DNA from: Stictocephala bisonia
Taxonomy: Eukaryota; Arthropoda; Insecta; Hemiptera; Membracidae
Direction: 5' to 3'
Assembly: GCA_035578905.1 (NCBI GenBank)
Contig: JAQJVL010000058.1
Coordinates: 2,857,388 to 2,921,387 of the forward strand
Length of the DNA stretch: 64,000 nt
In this document: in pieces, positions 43,613-55,985 of the stretch
How the letters are laid out: each line of letters starts with the position of its first letter
Position numbering within the stretch: position 1 is the stretch's first letter
The notes under the pieces: generated by a model
Databases searched by the model: none
What the model was told of the DNA's origin: nothing
Seen by the model: the letters and a program-made list of their open reading frames with translations, nothing else
Translations under genes and position numbers: made by a program

Positions 43613-44237
43613 TCCAGTCACATACTGATATTATTGGGAAACATGTTGTGTTAAAATTAATAGTAGGTTCAATTTGAGGGATAAATTTACTATATAAATG
43701 ATAGCCTGTCTCATTTATACAGACAGACTATTAAAGATATTCTGTGTAGATTTAAAAGAGATATTACAACCATCTCCACTTCCGTGGCTTCTTAATTTAT
43801 ATTTTGGAGAATTTTTTAATTTAACGTGTAAAGTCAGTGCACTCACTTACTAAGGTGTAACGTTTAATTAGCTGAGTGTAATGTTCACTTGGCAAAATTT
43901 GTAGTAAAGTCTTATTGGACAATAGTTGAGAATTCCTAACAGCGTTTGTGAGTATTAAATTGAACACTTTCCACGTATTAATTAGTAATTGTTAAGTGTC
44001 TGACACTGAAGAAGTTCTGTGGATTGCGAGGTCAAGAAAGATATTTGGCATATCTAAAACTATTTAGATACTCATAACATTTGAATCTGTACATGTTCCG
44101 TGCTACCTAGTGGAAAGCAGTTTTCAAATAGTTATGCATAGTTTAAGTTAGTTTGTTATGAAACATCCTCAGGATGTAGATGGATGTTTAAGTTAGAACA
44201 CAGTATCATTGATTCTTAATTGTTTGTTTTTACTTTC
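43613..44237. other. AT-rich stretch, no gene seen
   Basis: Nothing recognised. Confidence 0.4.
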
Positions 44238-44560
44238 TCCCATATGCGTTAGCACAGAGAAAGTATTGTGATCATCAAAAACATTTTTTTTTCAAGTTGG
44301 TCTAAAAATCCATTTTAGGGTCCCGTGAACCCCAAAAAAGTCTTTTTTTGAAAAACATTTTGGATGTCTGTCCGTATGTACGTCTGTCTGTGTGTATGCG
44401 CAACTCGCTGGAGACCAAACGGATGGATCAATTTTTATGAAACTTGATTATGAACAATTAGAATTTTCTCACAAACGGCTCTAACGATTTTAATTAAAAT
44501 TTCAGGAAAGATGCAAATTATAATTTAAAATATTTTAGTAAAACCTGCACGTCTTTAGCT
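44238..44560 (+). repeat. Dispersed repeat family B, copy 2
   Basis: Plus-strand counterpart of 9085-9440, with CTTTCTCCCATATGCG, GAAAGTATTGTGATCATC, GTCTGTCCGTATGTACGTCT and AACTCGCTGGAGACCAAACG. Non-coding. Confidence 0.7.
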
Positions 44561-45109
44561 TGACTAGTTTTTGAGTTATGGAAAAAAATTATATCTGGGA
44601 ATCAAACTGGTAATTTTCAAAATTTTTATTTTTTAATGTTTAGTATGGGGAAAGTTTGTGCCTATTATTTATTATTATTATTAGTATTTTTTGTAAACAC
44701 GATGGTTGATTGTTTATATTTTGGTCTGTACAGTGCAAGATTCAGTACGAACTGATCTGACAGTCTGTACTTCGTTCGCTGTCTTGCGGCCTACGTGAAC
44801 TGGCGAGTAACCGCCCTTAAACCCCGGTCAACTCTATCGTGCCACAGGTAATATGTAAATAAACGTAAACAGCGTGTCTTGTTGGCTTAGCTAGTCAAAC
44901 ACAGCAACCTTGACAAACATTCGTGCGACTACGTCAAGTACTTACGTCTGCTGACGTTCTTGACGAGTCATGTTTAACTTCACGTTTTGATAACATTTGA
45001 ATTTGGCAGTATTAGTAAATTTAAAATAAGATGTTTCACTTGCTTTAAATGTTGAAATTGGCCGTAAAGGTTGTAAGATCCCTTAAAAATAAAGTTAATT
45101 ATGTACAGA
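44561..45109. other. No gene seen; GC-richer patch near 44740-44870
   Basis: The patch ends in a donor-like CCACAG|GTAATA, but the upstream sequence has no acceptor or long frame. A weak exon possibility only. Confidence 0.25.
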
Positions 45110-45625
45110 AATTCTCCTTATGTTAAGAAATAATAGAAGGCCAGGAATATAATAGGAGGAATCTACAAATCCCTTTTTATGTCAGAAATAAATGATGGCT
45201 AGCTTTTATGTTTCAGCTATCTACAAGTCCTTCGTTTTTATCACAAATGATAGGTCAGCTCGCATGTATCAAAAACAAGAAATTTCTCGGTGTGTCAGAA
45301 ATAAAAGAAGGCTAGCTCTTGTGTATTAGAAATCTAAAAAATCTCTCAGTGTATTACAAATGAAATAATAGGAGGCCTGTTCTCATTTTTCACGAATACT
45401 TATAAATTCCTCTGCGTTTAAAAAATAATATAAGGGTAGCTCTCATGTGATAGAAATCCGTCTGTGTATCAGAAATAATATAAGCCTAGCTTTCATTTAT
45501 TAGAAATATGTAAGTCTGTCGTATGTATCAAACATTGCAGAATGCTAGCAAGCTCACATGTACAAGAAATAGAAAAACCCTTCGCATGTATCAGTAGTAG
45601 TAGAGTATCATATGTATCGGAAGAC
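45110..45625 (+). repeat. Old degenerate tandem repeat, period about 58-66 bp
   Basis: About eight recognisable units share (G/C)(C/G)CTAGCT(C/T)TCATGT, (C/T)(A/C)AGAAATCT(A/-), and CTGTGTATCAGAAATAATA words with many substitutions and gaps. The periodicity is clear only when the recurring TAGCT...ATGT...AGAAAT order is aligned, so it is probably an ancient array. Confidence 0.65.
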
Positions 45626-46789
45626 ATATCTGTCAAATAACGTCCAACATCCAGCTATTGTCGGCTGCTTATGTTGACGGGTCACATTTGACTACATGTT
45701 TTACCGTCACGTCGTTTTTATATACTAAAAGACTTTTACCCTCATCATTTTTTTCTTCATTTTTTACTGAACATACATTTTTAACTTGGAAAATTACAAT
45801 GAAGAATAAATGGAACTTTAAAACTGTTACTCTGAACTATGAGACAGTTCTTTCACTAAAGACTTCTTTCTATACAAAATTATTTTGATGATGCTCGTAA
45901 TGAAGGCGCTGATTCCTCATTTAGCCTTTTTCGATAAAGGACAAAGTAAACAAATTTATCCTGCAAAGAAATACAAATTTATTAACATTTGTTAGCATGT
46001 AATATTTTGTAAATGACTATGTTTCTAAATATATGAGAATACATATATGTATGCTTTGACACGTTATTATACATAATTACGGAGTTATTATTATTTATAA
46101 CACCAAATAGTTTTCATAATTTCACAAAAGTGGGGTTTCCATTAATTTTCTTGAGTTTCCTTACCCTTGGAATCACATAATATTCCTAGGGTAAAATCTT
46201 TAGTTTTAGATTGTTATGATTTGAAAGTGATTTTTAGTATCAGACAAGAAACGCTGTTCATATAACTTATGTATATAACTTATTTCTGAGTTGAAATATT
46301 ACTATAATTGACAAAAAGTGACTGAAAACAGAAAAAATCGGATTAACAAATATTCCACCCATCTTTCAAGTACAACTTAGTACACAGTAGTATTTGTTAT
46401 TTACTTTAATAAGATTTTCATATAAAAATAAATTCTAAAGTATTAAATCAGTACTTTATTCCATAATAATGAGACATACACTCTTGGATGACTTGAGGAA
46501 GACAAGGGGAAGAATAAAACAACAAAGTAAAACGTAAATCCTTTTATTAATTACACACACTCTGTATATTACTTATTGCACCTGACCAAAAACCAAAACG
46601 TGCACAAGTATTAAAAAACTTTAAAAATATCATATGGTAATGGCTATTATAGTATATAAATATAAACAGCACGTAGTAGAAGTTACCAAAGGTCCAGCCT
46701 CCAATAAACAAACTACTTTAGGCGACTTCTCTACTGCTAATGTTAACAATAAATGGTTCAAGGCTAAGGGATGTGACGGCCTTAAGTCT
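45626..46789. other. AT-rich stretch, no gene seen
   Basis: The 76-codon frame at 45658-45888 has no recognisable features. Confidence 0.4.
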
Positions 46790-46965
46790 TCTTGCAAACA
46801 AAACAAGTAAATAAACCCTTATAAAACATTTTACACAAACTGCTCTGAACGTCACAGTTTAAAAAGTCAATATTGCAAATAAAAAAGCAAGTACCGAGGC
46901 CGCCACCTTGGGCTACACCCACCACTGTGTAAGATAACTCGAAAAATAGTTACTCATGGGTGGTT
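46790..46965 (+). repeat. Dispersed repeat family D, copy 1
   Basis: Shares TCTTCTTGCAA, an A-rich middle and the highly conserved GCCACCTTGGGCTACACCCACCACTG with 48248-48435 in the same orientation. Confidence 0.7.
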
Positions 46966-47389
46966 CACCTCAAGTGCCCTGTCTTCTCTATCACTCACTC
47001 ACTTCTCATCAAACTTTTTTTATTTAATGTTTAGTCGTAAGTTACACTGAACCATTATTATACCATTTACAAGCTGTTTTTTAACTAGTTTATTTAACAC
47101 TTAAAACACAGTTTACTACATTTTTCCGTTTGTAACCTGGGACCTGCCTAGGGATATGTCTTAATCGTACAGTCCAAATAAATCAGTTAATACTTTATCT
47201 GCTATTAAGATCAGTTAATCTGTACAATAAATATATTATTTTAAGCTAATATTTCAATACATAAGATATTCATTAAGATAAACTTAAAGTATAATATAAT
47301 TTTTAAGAAGTATAATTTAATATAACCGTTGTTTGAAAGTTATTTGTTAGCATTGGACTTAAGATTATTGGTAGATAATATTTTGCTAT

Positions 47390-47690
47390 TTTAAATGCTT
47401 CAAGTGTTTTAGGGAAGAAACAAAACGTTTCGAAACGTATAAAAAAATCCTGTCCTGTCGTCTTCAGGTGTTACTATCTTAGCCTTCATTTACAATTAGT
47501 TTTTTTATTAAAAAAAAGGAACTAGATGTCTATATACTACGGTTGTCTGTTAAGAAAATCAAATGTTGTTACAAATAATATAAATAAAAAACTAGTTGTA
47601 AATGCAGCCTAAGGTACAAATGAAGACGACGGGAGTTTTATACCTGTCGAAACGTTGCTTATGGTTCTTAAAGCACTTGAAACATTGGAC
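47390..47690. mobile_element. Inverted-repeat element with hammerhead-like hairpin motifs
   Basis: The left arm (47390-47515) and right arm (about 47575-47690) are diverged inverted copies around a 60-bp AT-rich centre. The right arm reads TGAAGA-C-GACGGG...CCTGTC-GAAACGTT, with a pairing stem. The left arm on the minus strand reads CTGAAGA-C-GACAGG and later TTCGAAACG, with its stem partner mutated. The combined ancestral order is CTGAAGA, hairpin, GAAA. This is close to hammerhead ribozyme signatures known from Penelope-like elements and retrozymes, but with one extra base before the stem. No coding capacity remains. Confidence 0.6.
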
Positions 47691-48247
47691 ATCTATTAAT
47701 ATTGACTACAAATTATTAATATAACTAACTAAAAAATTAATCATTATATACAGATAGTATAATTTGTAGTTTTCTTGGAAATCATAGGTCTATTTGATAT
47801 AAATCTACAAAATTAATCAGAAGGATTTAACTATTATGAGTTAAAAATACTTAACGAAATGGGCAAGGGAGTTAGATTACAGTTATTATTGACTTGTAAT
47901 TAATGTTTCTTTACATAATTGATTTATTTGTGCTTTGCACATACTTTATATGGTAAGCTTGTCGTAGTTTTAAGATTGCGATAGATTGCTTTAGATTCAC
48001 TCATGCTGAGGGCAGGTGCTATTCTAGGCTAGGGGTATCAATATTGTCATGTGCACAGTGACAGCTAGGTCACCCTGTGTATAACACATTATTCCGGTTT
48101 GACAGACCGCAGGCCACGTCATACAGTCCACCTATTATGGGTTCCAACCATGTGGAGGTTAAACCGGAAAATAATAATTGTTTTTCTAATGGAGGTGAAA
48201 TAAATAACTATCTTCTAGTAAATATAAGATTTAAATAAATTAATTAA
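47691..48247. other. No gene; small inverted repeat near 48089-48178
   Basis: ATTATTCCGGTTT at 48089 is roughly inverted at 48167-48178 (AAACCGGAAAATAAT), enclosing about 65 bp. This may be a tiny MITE. Confidence 0.4.
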
Positions 48248-48435
48248 TCTTCTTGCAAGTAAAATACAACTAAATATATCACTTATACATCACTACACAT
48301 AACAACAAAGTTGAAAGAGACAATTTAGCAAATAAATAAACAAAAAAAAAAAAAAAAAAAAAAAACAAGGAGCGAGATCGCCACCTTGGGCTACACCCAC
48401 CACTGCCTAAAATAGTAACTTGTCGTTGGAAGATC
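48248..48435 (+). repeat. Dispersed repeat family D, copy 2, with 24-A run
   Basis: Same orientation as 46790-46965, ending in GCCACCTTGGGCTACACCCACCACTG. The A-rich middle has expanded into a pure A run (48342-48365). Confidence 0.7.
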
Positions 48436-49136
48436 AACCAATTATTATGTAAATTATTCTTCCCATGTGATTGACTTGGTATTACGCACTTTCATGCCAT
48501 GAAAGACAATAAAGCCGGTTTAAAGCGAAAACAATGTGGAATGATAACCTTAAATATTTAATATTTTTATGTGAAATATACAGAACTAATTTTAGAGAGG
48601 CAAACTGAACCCAGCTTGTTGGACATCGTTATCATATTCCAAAAGGTTTGGAAGAATGTTTGGTACTTTTTCGTTTTATGCACTAAATAGTATTTTAGGA
48701 TTAACTGAGTTGATGCATGAATTAGCAAAGAACATTAGTGAATGAGGAAAAATGAATATGATTTATTTAGGGATTATGACCTTATAATTTAGGGAGTTAG
48801 TTGAGGTGATCTGGGGCTCAGGGGTACAGGAGTATGCTGTGAATAGGGGAGAAAAGAGGAAATAATTACAGAAGATGGGAAGACGTAGTGAGTTCAGGGA
48901 ACTTATCAAGGTCAACGGGAAATTTGCTGAAACCTGTTATAGATGAAGATGATTGTATCATTTTGGATTTAAGGATATAACAGTATTTAAGTTTCGTAAT
49001 CCAATCTATAGGTTACTATATCCCTGCCCTCGTCGGCTCCATTATTGTCATATTGAATAATGTTTTAATTAGATTAAATAAACATAAAGAAGTGAGACAG
49101 TTACGGGAGCGTGTTAAATTGAAAACTATGTTCTTT
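48436..49136. other. No gene seen
   Basis: Nothing recognised on either strand. Confidence 0.4.
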
Positions 49137-49360
49137 TAGATATGAGACGCCGACAACTTAGTGCGCATTTTAAGGCGAATATGAATGATTACATGAGTGT
49201 GGATGACCCGTGTATTTTGGATACTAACTGAGCTCAAAGTATGCTCAGAAAGGGTAATTTATTATTTGTCCATTAGCCAAGGACCTACACCTTTACGTGA
49301 AATCCGAACCACGTAGTATTCATCTGATATTGATACTTAGTTCCCTCCCCTACAAAATTT
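49137..49360 (-). mobile_element. Family A copy A9, truncated
   Basis: The minus-strand copy carries GATATGAGACGCCGAC (the 3' end inverted), TTTTAAGGCGAATATGAATG, CTTTACGTGAAATCCGAACC, and then CTACAAAATTTGTAC. The 5' half is missing. Confidence 0.85.
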
Positions 49361-49593
49361 GTACTTTAATTAGGGCAAGTACATGACATTTTAACTTCAG
49401 TGCGTAAAATGTTAAACTTGTTATAATGTTAATTAACAAGTAATAAATAAAACTCTCAAATGTCGCATGCGCCAGTTGGCATGATGGCTGAGTGTAAGTC
49501 ACCGCGAAAATAAATTCTGCGACTGTGCTTGCTTGCACTGGTGACAAGGGCTGTTAATTTAATGGTAAAGTTGAAGTAAAGTTATGAGGAAGG

Positions 49594-49995
49594 CTACATA
49601 ATAAGGGTGGGACGGCGCTGTCACTCGAGTTAACAACCTGCCCCTGCTTTCCGTCGAGGCTCTCTGTCCGATAACAATCGACGGACAACATCAACATCGG
49701 TACAAACGAATTGGGGGGACAGTTTTATAACAACATTTTTTTACATTTTTAATCACAAAAAATAAAGTGGTAATAAAAAACCCTACATTTCAAGAGGCAT
49801 TTTTTAAAATTAGGAAGGGTTGTTTTATGACAAAACGATTAAAAACTACATTTTTGATTTCTGAAACTTGACCTTCTTAGTTTATTAATAAAAACTATGC
49901 TATTATCAATAGCTAATTTTTTTTATTTCCCTATAAAGTAACGTCTGAAAATTTAAAATTTAGCTACATAATAAGGGTGGGACGGTGCTACTGAA
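49594..49995 (+). repeat. Pair of 27-bp direct repeats 369 bp apart
   Basis: GCTACATAATAAGGGTGGGACGG(C/T)GCT occurs at 49594 and 49963, identical but for one base, with different sequence on the outer sides. Confidence 0.85.
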
Positions 49996-51590
49996 TAAAC
50001 TAGAAATTCAGTATAATTTTGTAAACATCTTATTGAAATATTGTTATTTATAATTTTAACTTAAACGATTTTATTTGATTTTCAAAATGTACTGACTACT
50101 TTGGGTTGAAAACACTTAGAATTTTAGTGATACATACATAACATTTGTGGTGGGAGATAAAATATAGGAAGACCATAAATCAGTATCATTAAAAAGGGGG
50201 TAGATAGGTTAACCATATGTAATTAATGGTTTTATAACATTATTTACGGGTGGTAACAATATTTTATGGGTGGTAACTACGGAAAAACATACATTAGTGA
50301 TGGAAACCACATAAAATAAATCTCATTACTCCAGCTATCAGGAAATGAAAATGCTCATTTCAATATAAAATTATTAAATTACAGTGTGAAAAGATTTAAA
50401 ACACCTCCTTGAAAAACTTTCTCCTTTCGATTGTAAGTCGGGTATGACGTGGCCTGCCAGAACCAGTCTATATATAATATACATATCAGCATCTAGAATC
50501 TACATTAAAATATACATATATAGTAATTATAACAACAGTGTTCTTTGACACAACATATTGCTAGCACGGAATGGCAAGCATGTTTAAAAAACTATTTACA
50601 TTCTGCATATTGGACCTCCACGTAGTCTATTCACTAAATATTCATATTGGAGTTTTACAGTCATATTATATTAATGAATAAATAATAATTCTTCGTACGG
50701 TAATTAGTATTTCATCCTCGATTTATATTGCTATGTATTACGTTACGATTAAATTTGCCAGTAAAGTAGATTTTGTCAAATTGTTTTTAGAAATTTTCAA
50801 AACATACTGCGTTCTCTTATAAATAACAAGACTATGAACACAATAACCCTTTTTAAACACACACAAAAATAAAGGGGAATTAAGAAAAACCCTTTATATT
50901 TACATTAACGCGTTTACAGGACTATGCTCTGAGCCAACCCCTAATTTATAACACTTGTACAATTTTATAGATCGATTCTGTAGTTTATTGTCATTATCAT
51001 GATAAATAATACTTATTTTTTTACTGTTATTAAATTTAAAACGTTTTTATCAAGAATACACAGCTGTGTAGCGTAGAGAAAGTGAATGCAGCTATACGTA
51101 TAACAATTTTTTTCTGCCCAAATCTTTGTCACGCCTTCCTTTCATTAATCTTAAATCAAAAACTGAATAATATTGTTTTAAGACAAATCAAAATGTACAA
51201 CTACTTATGGAGTAGGTGTTAATGAATTAATTATGTAAATTGTATTCTTTAACTTAAGTTTCAACATTTCATACCCGTTACATATTATGTCCAAGGCGAC
51301 TTTCAGTGACAACGTTCTGAAGGATGCTATCTTAAACTGAATATTATTTTGGATTCGGTTGTTAGAAGTTCGATAGTGGCGAGTAGCAGGGAGGTTTATA
51401 GAGATTTACTTATCCGCAAGTGCACGTAGGTTGGATGGGAGAGCTCGTCTGATGGCTGGGCAATCAAATGAAATGCCTCCGTTTATGAATACATTCTTGG
51501 AAAATCTCTTGAGTTTGGGAAAAAAGGCTATAAATATTCAGAACATGACAAACCACCTAAACTTCATGCGCATCCTGTGGTGCATCTTAC
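49996..51590. other. AT-rich stretch, no gene seen
   Basis: The plus-strand frame from 51431 extends into the degenerate start of the 41-bp array and is not considered a gene. Confidence 0.4.
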
Positions 51591-53755
51591 CCACCCTTTC
51601 AAGCCACCCAATTAGCGACTCACATACCCACCCTGTTAACTACTCATTTTCCATGGTAACAATCCTACCCACCCAGTCAATACCCTTCACTCACTATGAC
51701 ACTTCTACAAACCCTGTTAACCACGCATTCGTTCATGGTTTTACTCATAACCACATTATTAACCACTCTTACTTCAATGAGACTCCTACCCACCTCGTTA
51801 ACCACCCTACTTTCATTATAACATTTCTAACCTCCCGGGCAACTACCCTTCGTTTATAGTTACACTCCTACCTACATTTTGTAACCACCCTTACTTCAAT
51901 GAGACTCCTAACCACCTTGTTGACCACACTTCCTTCACTTTGACAATCCTACCCACCCTGATCACTACCCTTACTTCAATAACACTCCCACCCACCTCGT
52001 TAACCACCCTACTTTCATTATAACATTTCTAACCTCCCGGGCAACTACCCTTCGTTTATAGTTACACTCCTATCCACATTTTGTGACCACCCTTACTTAA
52101 ATGACATTGCTACCCATCCTGCTAACCATCCATAATTCGTAGAGACATCCATATCCTCACTGTTGACCATCTTTACTACAAAGTGACACTCTAACCACCT
52201 AGTTAAATGCCATTCCTTTCCGGTAACACTCCCACCCTCCCTGTTAACCACAATTAATTCATAGTGACATTACTACTCACCCTTATAACCACATTTCCAT
52301 CATGGTGACTCTCCTATCTACACCTTATGTTCATCGTGAGGACTAACCTTTTTAACCATCTGTCCTTCATGTTGGCACTCCAACCCAACCTGTTAACCAT
52401 AGTTCGTTCATGGAAACAACCATACCCACATCGTAAACTATCCTCCCTTCATGGTTAAATTCCTACCCATTCTGTTACCTACACGTACTTCATGTTGAGA
52501 CTCGTACCCACCCTGTTAACCACACTCACTTCACGTTGATACTCCAGCCCACCCAGTTAATAACCCTTCCTTTATTGTGATACTCCCACCCACCCTGTTA
52601 AACACCCTTCGTTCATGATTATACTCCTACCAACATTTTTAACCAGCCTTATTTCATAGTGACATTCCTACCCACCCTGTTAACCATCCCTACTTAGTTG
52701 TGAAATTCCTACTCACTCTTTTAACAATCAATAATTGAAAGTGACAGTTCTACCCACCCTCTTAACCATCCATATTTGGTAGTAACATTCCTACCCACCC
52801 TATTAACTATCCCTACTTCTTAGTTACATGCCTACTCACCCCGTTTACCATCCTTACTTCGTAGTGACATTCCTACCCACCCCGTTTCCCACCCTTACTT
52901 CGTAGTGACATTTATACCCAACATGTTAACCACCCCCTACTTCGTAGTGACATTCCTACCCACCCCGTTTACCACCCATACTTCGTAGTGACATTCCTAC
53001 CCACCCCGTTTAACATCCTTACTTCGTAGTGACATTCCTACCCACCCCGTTTACCATCCTTACTTCGTAGTGACATTCCTACCCACCCCGTTTACCATCC
53101 TTACTTCGTAGTGACATTTATACCCAAGATTTTATCCATCCCTACTTCATAGTGACATTTATACCCAACATTTTAACCACCCCCTACTTCGTAGTGACAT
53201 TTCTACCCACCCCGTTTACCACCCATACTTCGTAGTGACATTCCTACCCGCCCCGTTTACCATCCTTACTTCGTAGTGACATTCCTACCCACCCCGTTTA
53301 CCATCCTTACTTCGTAGTGACATTCCTACCCACCCCGTTTACCATCCTTACTTCGTAGTGACATTCCTACCCACCCCGTTTACCATCTTTACTTCGTAGT
53401 GACATTCCTACCCACCCCGTTTTCCATCCTTACTTCGTAGTGACATTCCTACCCACCCCGTTTACCATCCTTACTTCGTAGTGACATTCCTACCCACGCC
53501 GTTTTTCATCCTTACTTCGTAGTGACATTCCTACCCACCCCGTTTACCATCTTTACTTCGTAGTGACATTCTTACCCACCCCGTTTACCATCCTTACTTC
53601 GTAGTGACATTCCTACCCACCCCGTTTACCATCCTTACTTCGTAGTGACATTCCTACCCACCCCGTTTACCATCCTTACTTCGTAGTGACATTCCTACCC
53701 ACCTCGTTTACCACCCTTACTTTGTAGTGACATTTCTACCCACTCTATTAACCAT
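51590..53755 (+). repeat. 41-bp minisatellite with an age gradient, about 50 units
   Basis: The right part (about 52840-53720) is a nearly homogeneous array of CTTCGTAGTGACATTCCTAC plus CCACCCCGTTTACCATCCTTA (41 bp). To the left, from about 51590, the same landmarks (ACCCACC, GTTAACCACCC, TTCAT(A/T)GTGACA) recur with increasing divergence and gaps. Confidence 0.95.
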
Positions 53756-54587
53756 CCTATGTGACATTTCCCCCGCCGATCTACTTGACTACCGTACAAG
53801 AACCCATATTTTTAAGATGATTTAAGACATAACTCCAATAATTTAACGTACTTTTAGTATAAATGTCACTCCTTGCTGTAGACAATTGTTACATAAGAAA
53901 ACTGTATACTTTAACAGGCTACCTTCTTTTTAAGTGTCATAATTATCAAACAGTTTGACAAAATTCACAATTTAATCTTAAAAGGAAGAGTCGCTAGTAC
54001 AGTTATTAATGTGACATATGGAACTATTCCAAATACATACATATTAGTTTACTTAGCAATAATTCTATATTCAGAAAGGAGTTTCAGAATGGGGGAATTT
54101 ACATGAGTTTGCTACCATACAGTTTGCTAAGATTGAAATTAATTTAGTTAAACACATAATGTGTAAGGAGGATTGCAACAACAGTGTAAATAAATTCTAT
54201 TCAGATAAATGTTGATTGGTTGGTTAATTATTAACTAGTTACCATTAATCCTAATCATATCAACAATAATTACTGTATTCGGTTATCAATAACTATATAA
54301 TATTTCAGTCCAATAACACTACATTTATATAAAGACACAGTTCGTTCTATAAACAACTATAAAACACTACAATATAAATATCATTGTACATCGGGCACTT
54401 ATGTACATTTAGCTTTGAAACTTCTTGAGTCTGGCCAAGCAACAACTCCTCCAGGAACAAATATAAAACTTGGCCCTACATCACACCCTAATACAGAGTT
54501 CTACGGTACGAGAAGCTGGGAGCCTAACCTCTACAATTGACTTGGGATTCTCTCTAGGCGTGCAAGAGTTTTCTCTGGAACACAGCT
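53756..54587. other. AT-rich stretch, no gene seen
   Basis: No repeats or frames of note. Confidence 0.4.
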
Positions 54588-54830
54588 GTGAAGAATGTCC
54601 GGGCAATCATCCATTGTAAAACTCCACAAACAAGTGTAAGACAAGCCGATTGTGCAGTTTTTAGAAGAATTACGAACGAGTGTTGTATAACTCCATACCA
54701 AAAATATATAAAGCAAAATGTTTCACAAAAATCTTCAGTGGATGAAACATTTGGTTTTGGAACTTATTTTCAAGAAAAGATAATTATTGTCTTTCTTGAA
54801 ATCCACCAAAGAAAAGGTCTTGCAGCCTAG
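54588..54830 (+). CDS. Unassigned 80-codon open frame
   Basis: ATG at 54588 to TAG at 54828. The product is basic with several Cys and Gln residues and no recognised domain. The 200 bp upstream are less AT-rich than the flanks (CTGGCCAAGC, GAAGCTGGGAGCC). A 61-codon antisense frame overlaps. Coding status is doubtful. Confidence 0.2.
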   Translation: MKNVRAIIHCKTPQTSVRQADCAVFRRITNECCITPYQKYIKQNVSQKSSVDETFGFGTYFQEKIIIVFLEIHQRKGLAA

Positions 54831-55454
54831 TCGTTCAAAAGGGAACATGTATCAACTAACTCAGTCTCTAAATTATACTAAAATTAAAAAAAAATTATTC
54901 TAAGTGTGTTTTGAAATTTAACAAAAATCATAGTTCACAAAGAGCAGATGTACAATAATTAAAAACAAAATTCAATCAACATTAAGTTGAGAACTTATTG
55001 AAATGACAACGAATGAAATGAAAGGATTAAATAATTATTATTTTAATTAAAACTGCACCAGATTTGAACTGGTGAGTGATTAATTAAGTAACAAGACAGG
55101 GTAAACATCCAATTGACCTAAGGTTGTGTCAGTTTAAACTTAATTAAGAACCTGTTTATATATAAAAAAGAAAATCCTATCATCACTGTATATTACAATT
55201 ACTTTTATATACGTAATGAACGTGGGAAATTTCACAACATTTCACTAATAATTTGTCCACATTTTAGTTGATAAAATAATTAAAAAGTATTATTATATCT
55301 AATAAAATTCAACATTGTATAAAATAAACTAATTATGTAAAATATTATTGGACTAATATTACACCTTTGACAGCCCTCCAACCCAACGTAACCTTAGTTA
55401 ACCTTAACTAACAACCGTAAACACTAATAAGCCCACATATCCCGCTCAATGATA
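54831..55454. other. AT-rich stretch, no gene seen
   Basis: It ends in a CCAACCCAACGTAACCTTAG segment that resembles degenerate insect TTAGG-related sequence. Confidence 0.35.
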
Positions 55455-55985
55455 AACGTGATTTTACCGAGATAGAACTCTCATGTCTTCCTACACACTG
55501 TGGATACTGATATATTTTTACCGAGATACGACTCTCATGCCTTCCTACACACTGTGGATACAGATATATTTTTACCGAGACACGACTCTCATGCCTTCCT
55601 ACACACTGTGGATACAGATATATTTTTACTGAGCTACGACTTTCATGTCTTCCTACACACTGTGGATACAAATATATTTTTACCGAGATACGACTCTCAT
55701 GTCTTCCTACACACTGTGGATACTGATATATTTTTACCGAGATAGAACTCTCATGTCTTCCTACACACTGTGGATACTGATATATTTTTACCGAGATACG
55801 ACTCTCATGTCTTCCTACATACTGTGGATACAGATATATTTTTACCGAGATACAACACCCATGTCTTCCTACACACTGTAGATACATATATACTTTTACC
55901 GATATACGATTCTCATGTCTTCCTACTCACAGTGGATACAGATATATTTTTATCGAGATACGATTCTCATGTCTTCCTACAGCAA
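55455..55985 (+). repeat. 54-bp tandem repeat, about 9.5 units
   Basis: The unit is CATGTCTTCCTACACACTG, TGGATACTGATATATTTTTA, CCGAGATACGACTCT. Since 54 is a multiple of three, open frames occur on both strands (for example 159 codons on the minus strand, 55408-55887). Frames are open in several phases at once and no phase shows better conservation at coding positions, so they are regarded as incidental. The last two units are the most diverged. Confidence 0.95.

Noticed and set aside
47620..47656. A functional hammerhead ribozyme
   Set aside because: The core has a substitution and an extra base, and helices I and III could not be assigned. It is kept only as a hammerhead-like motif.
51431..51859. 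142-codon plus-strand frame
   Set aside because: Most of it lies in the degenerate start of the 41-bp array and shows repeat-derived composition (Thr/His/Pro).
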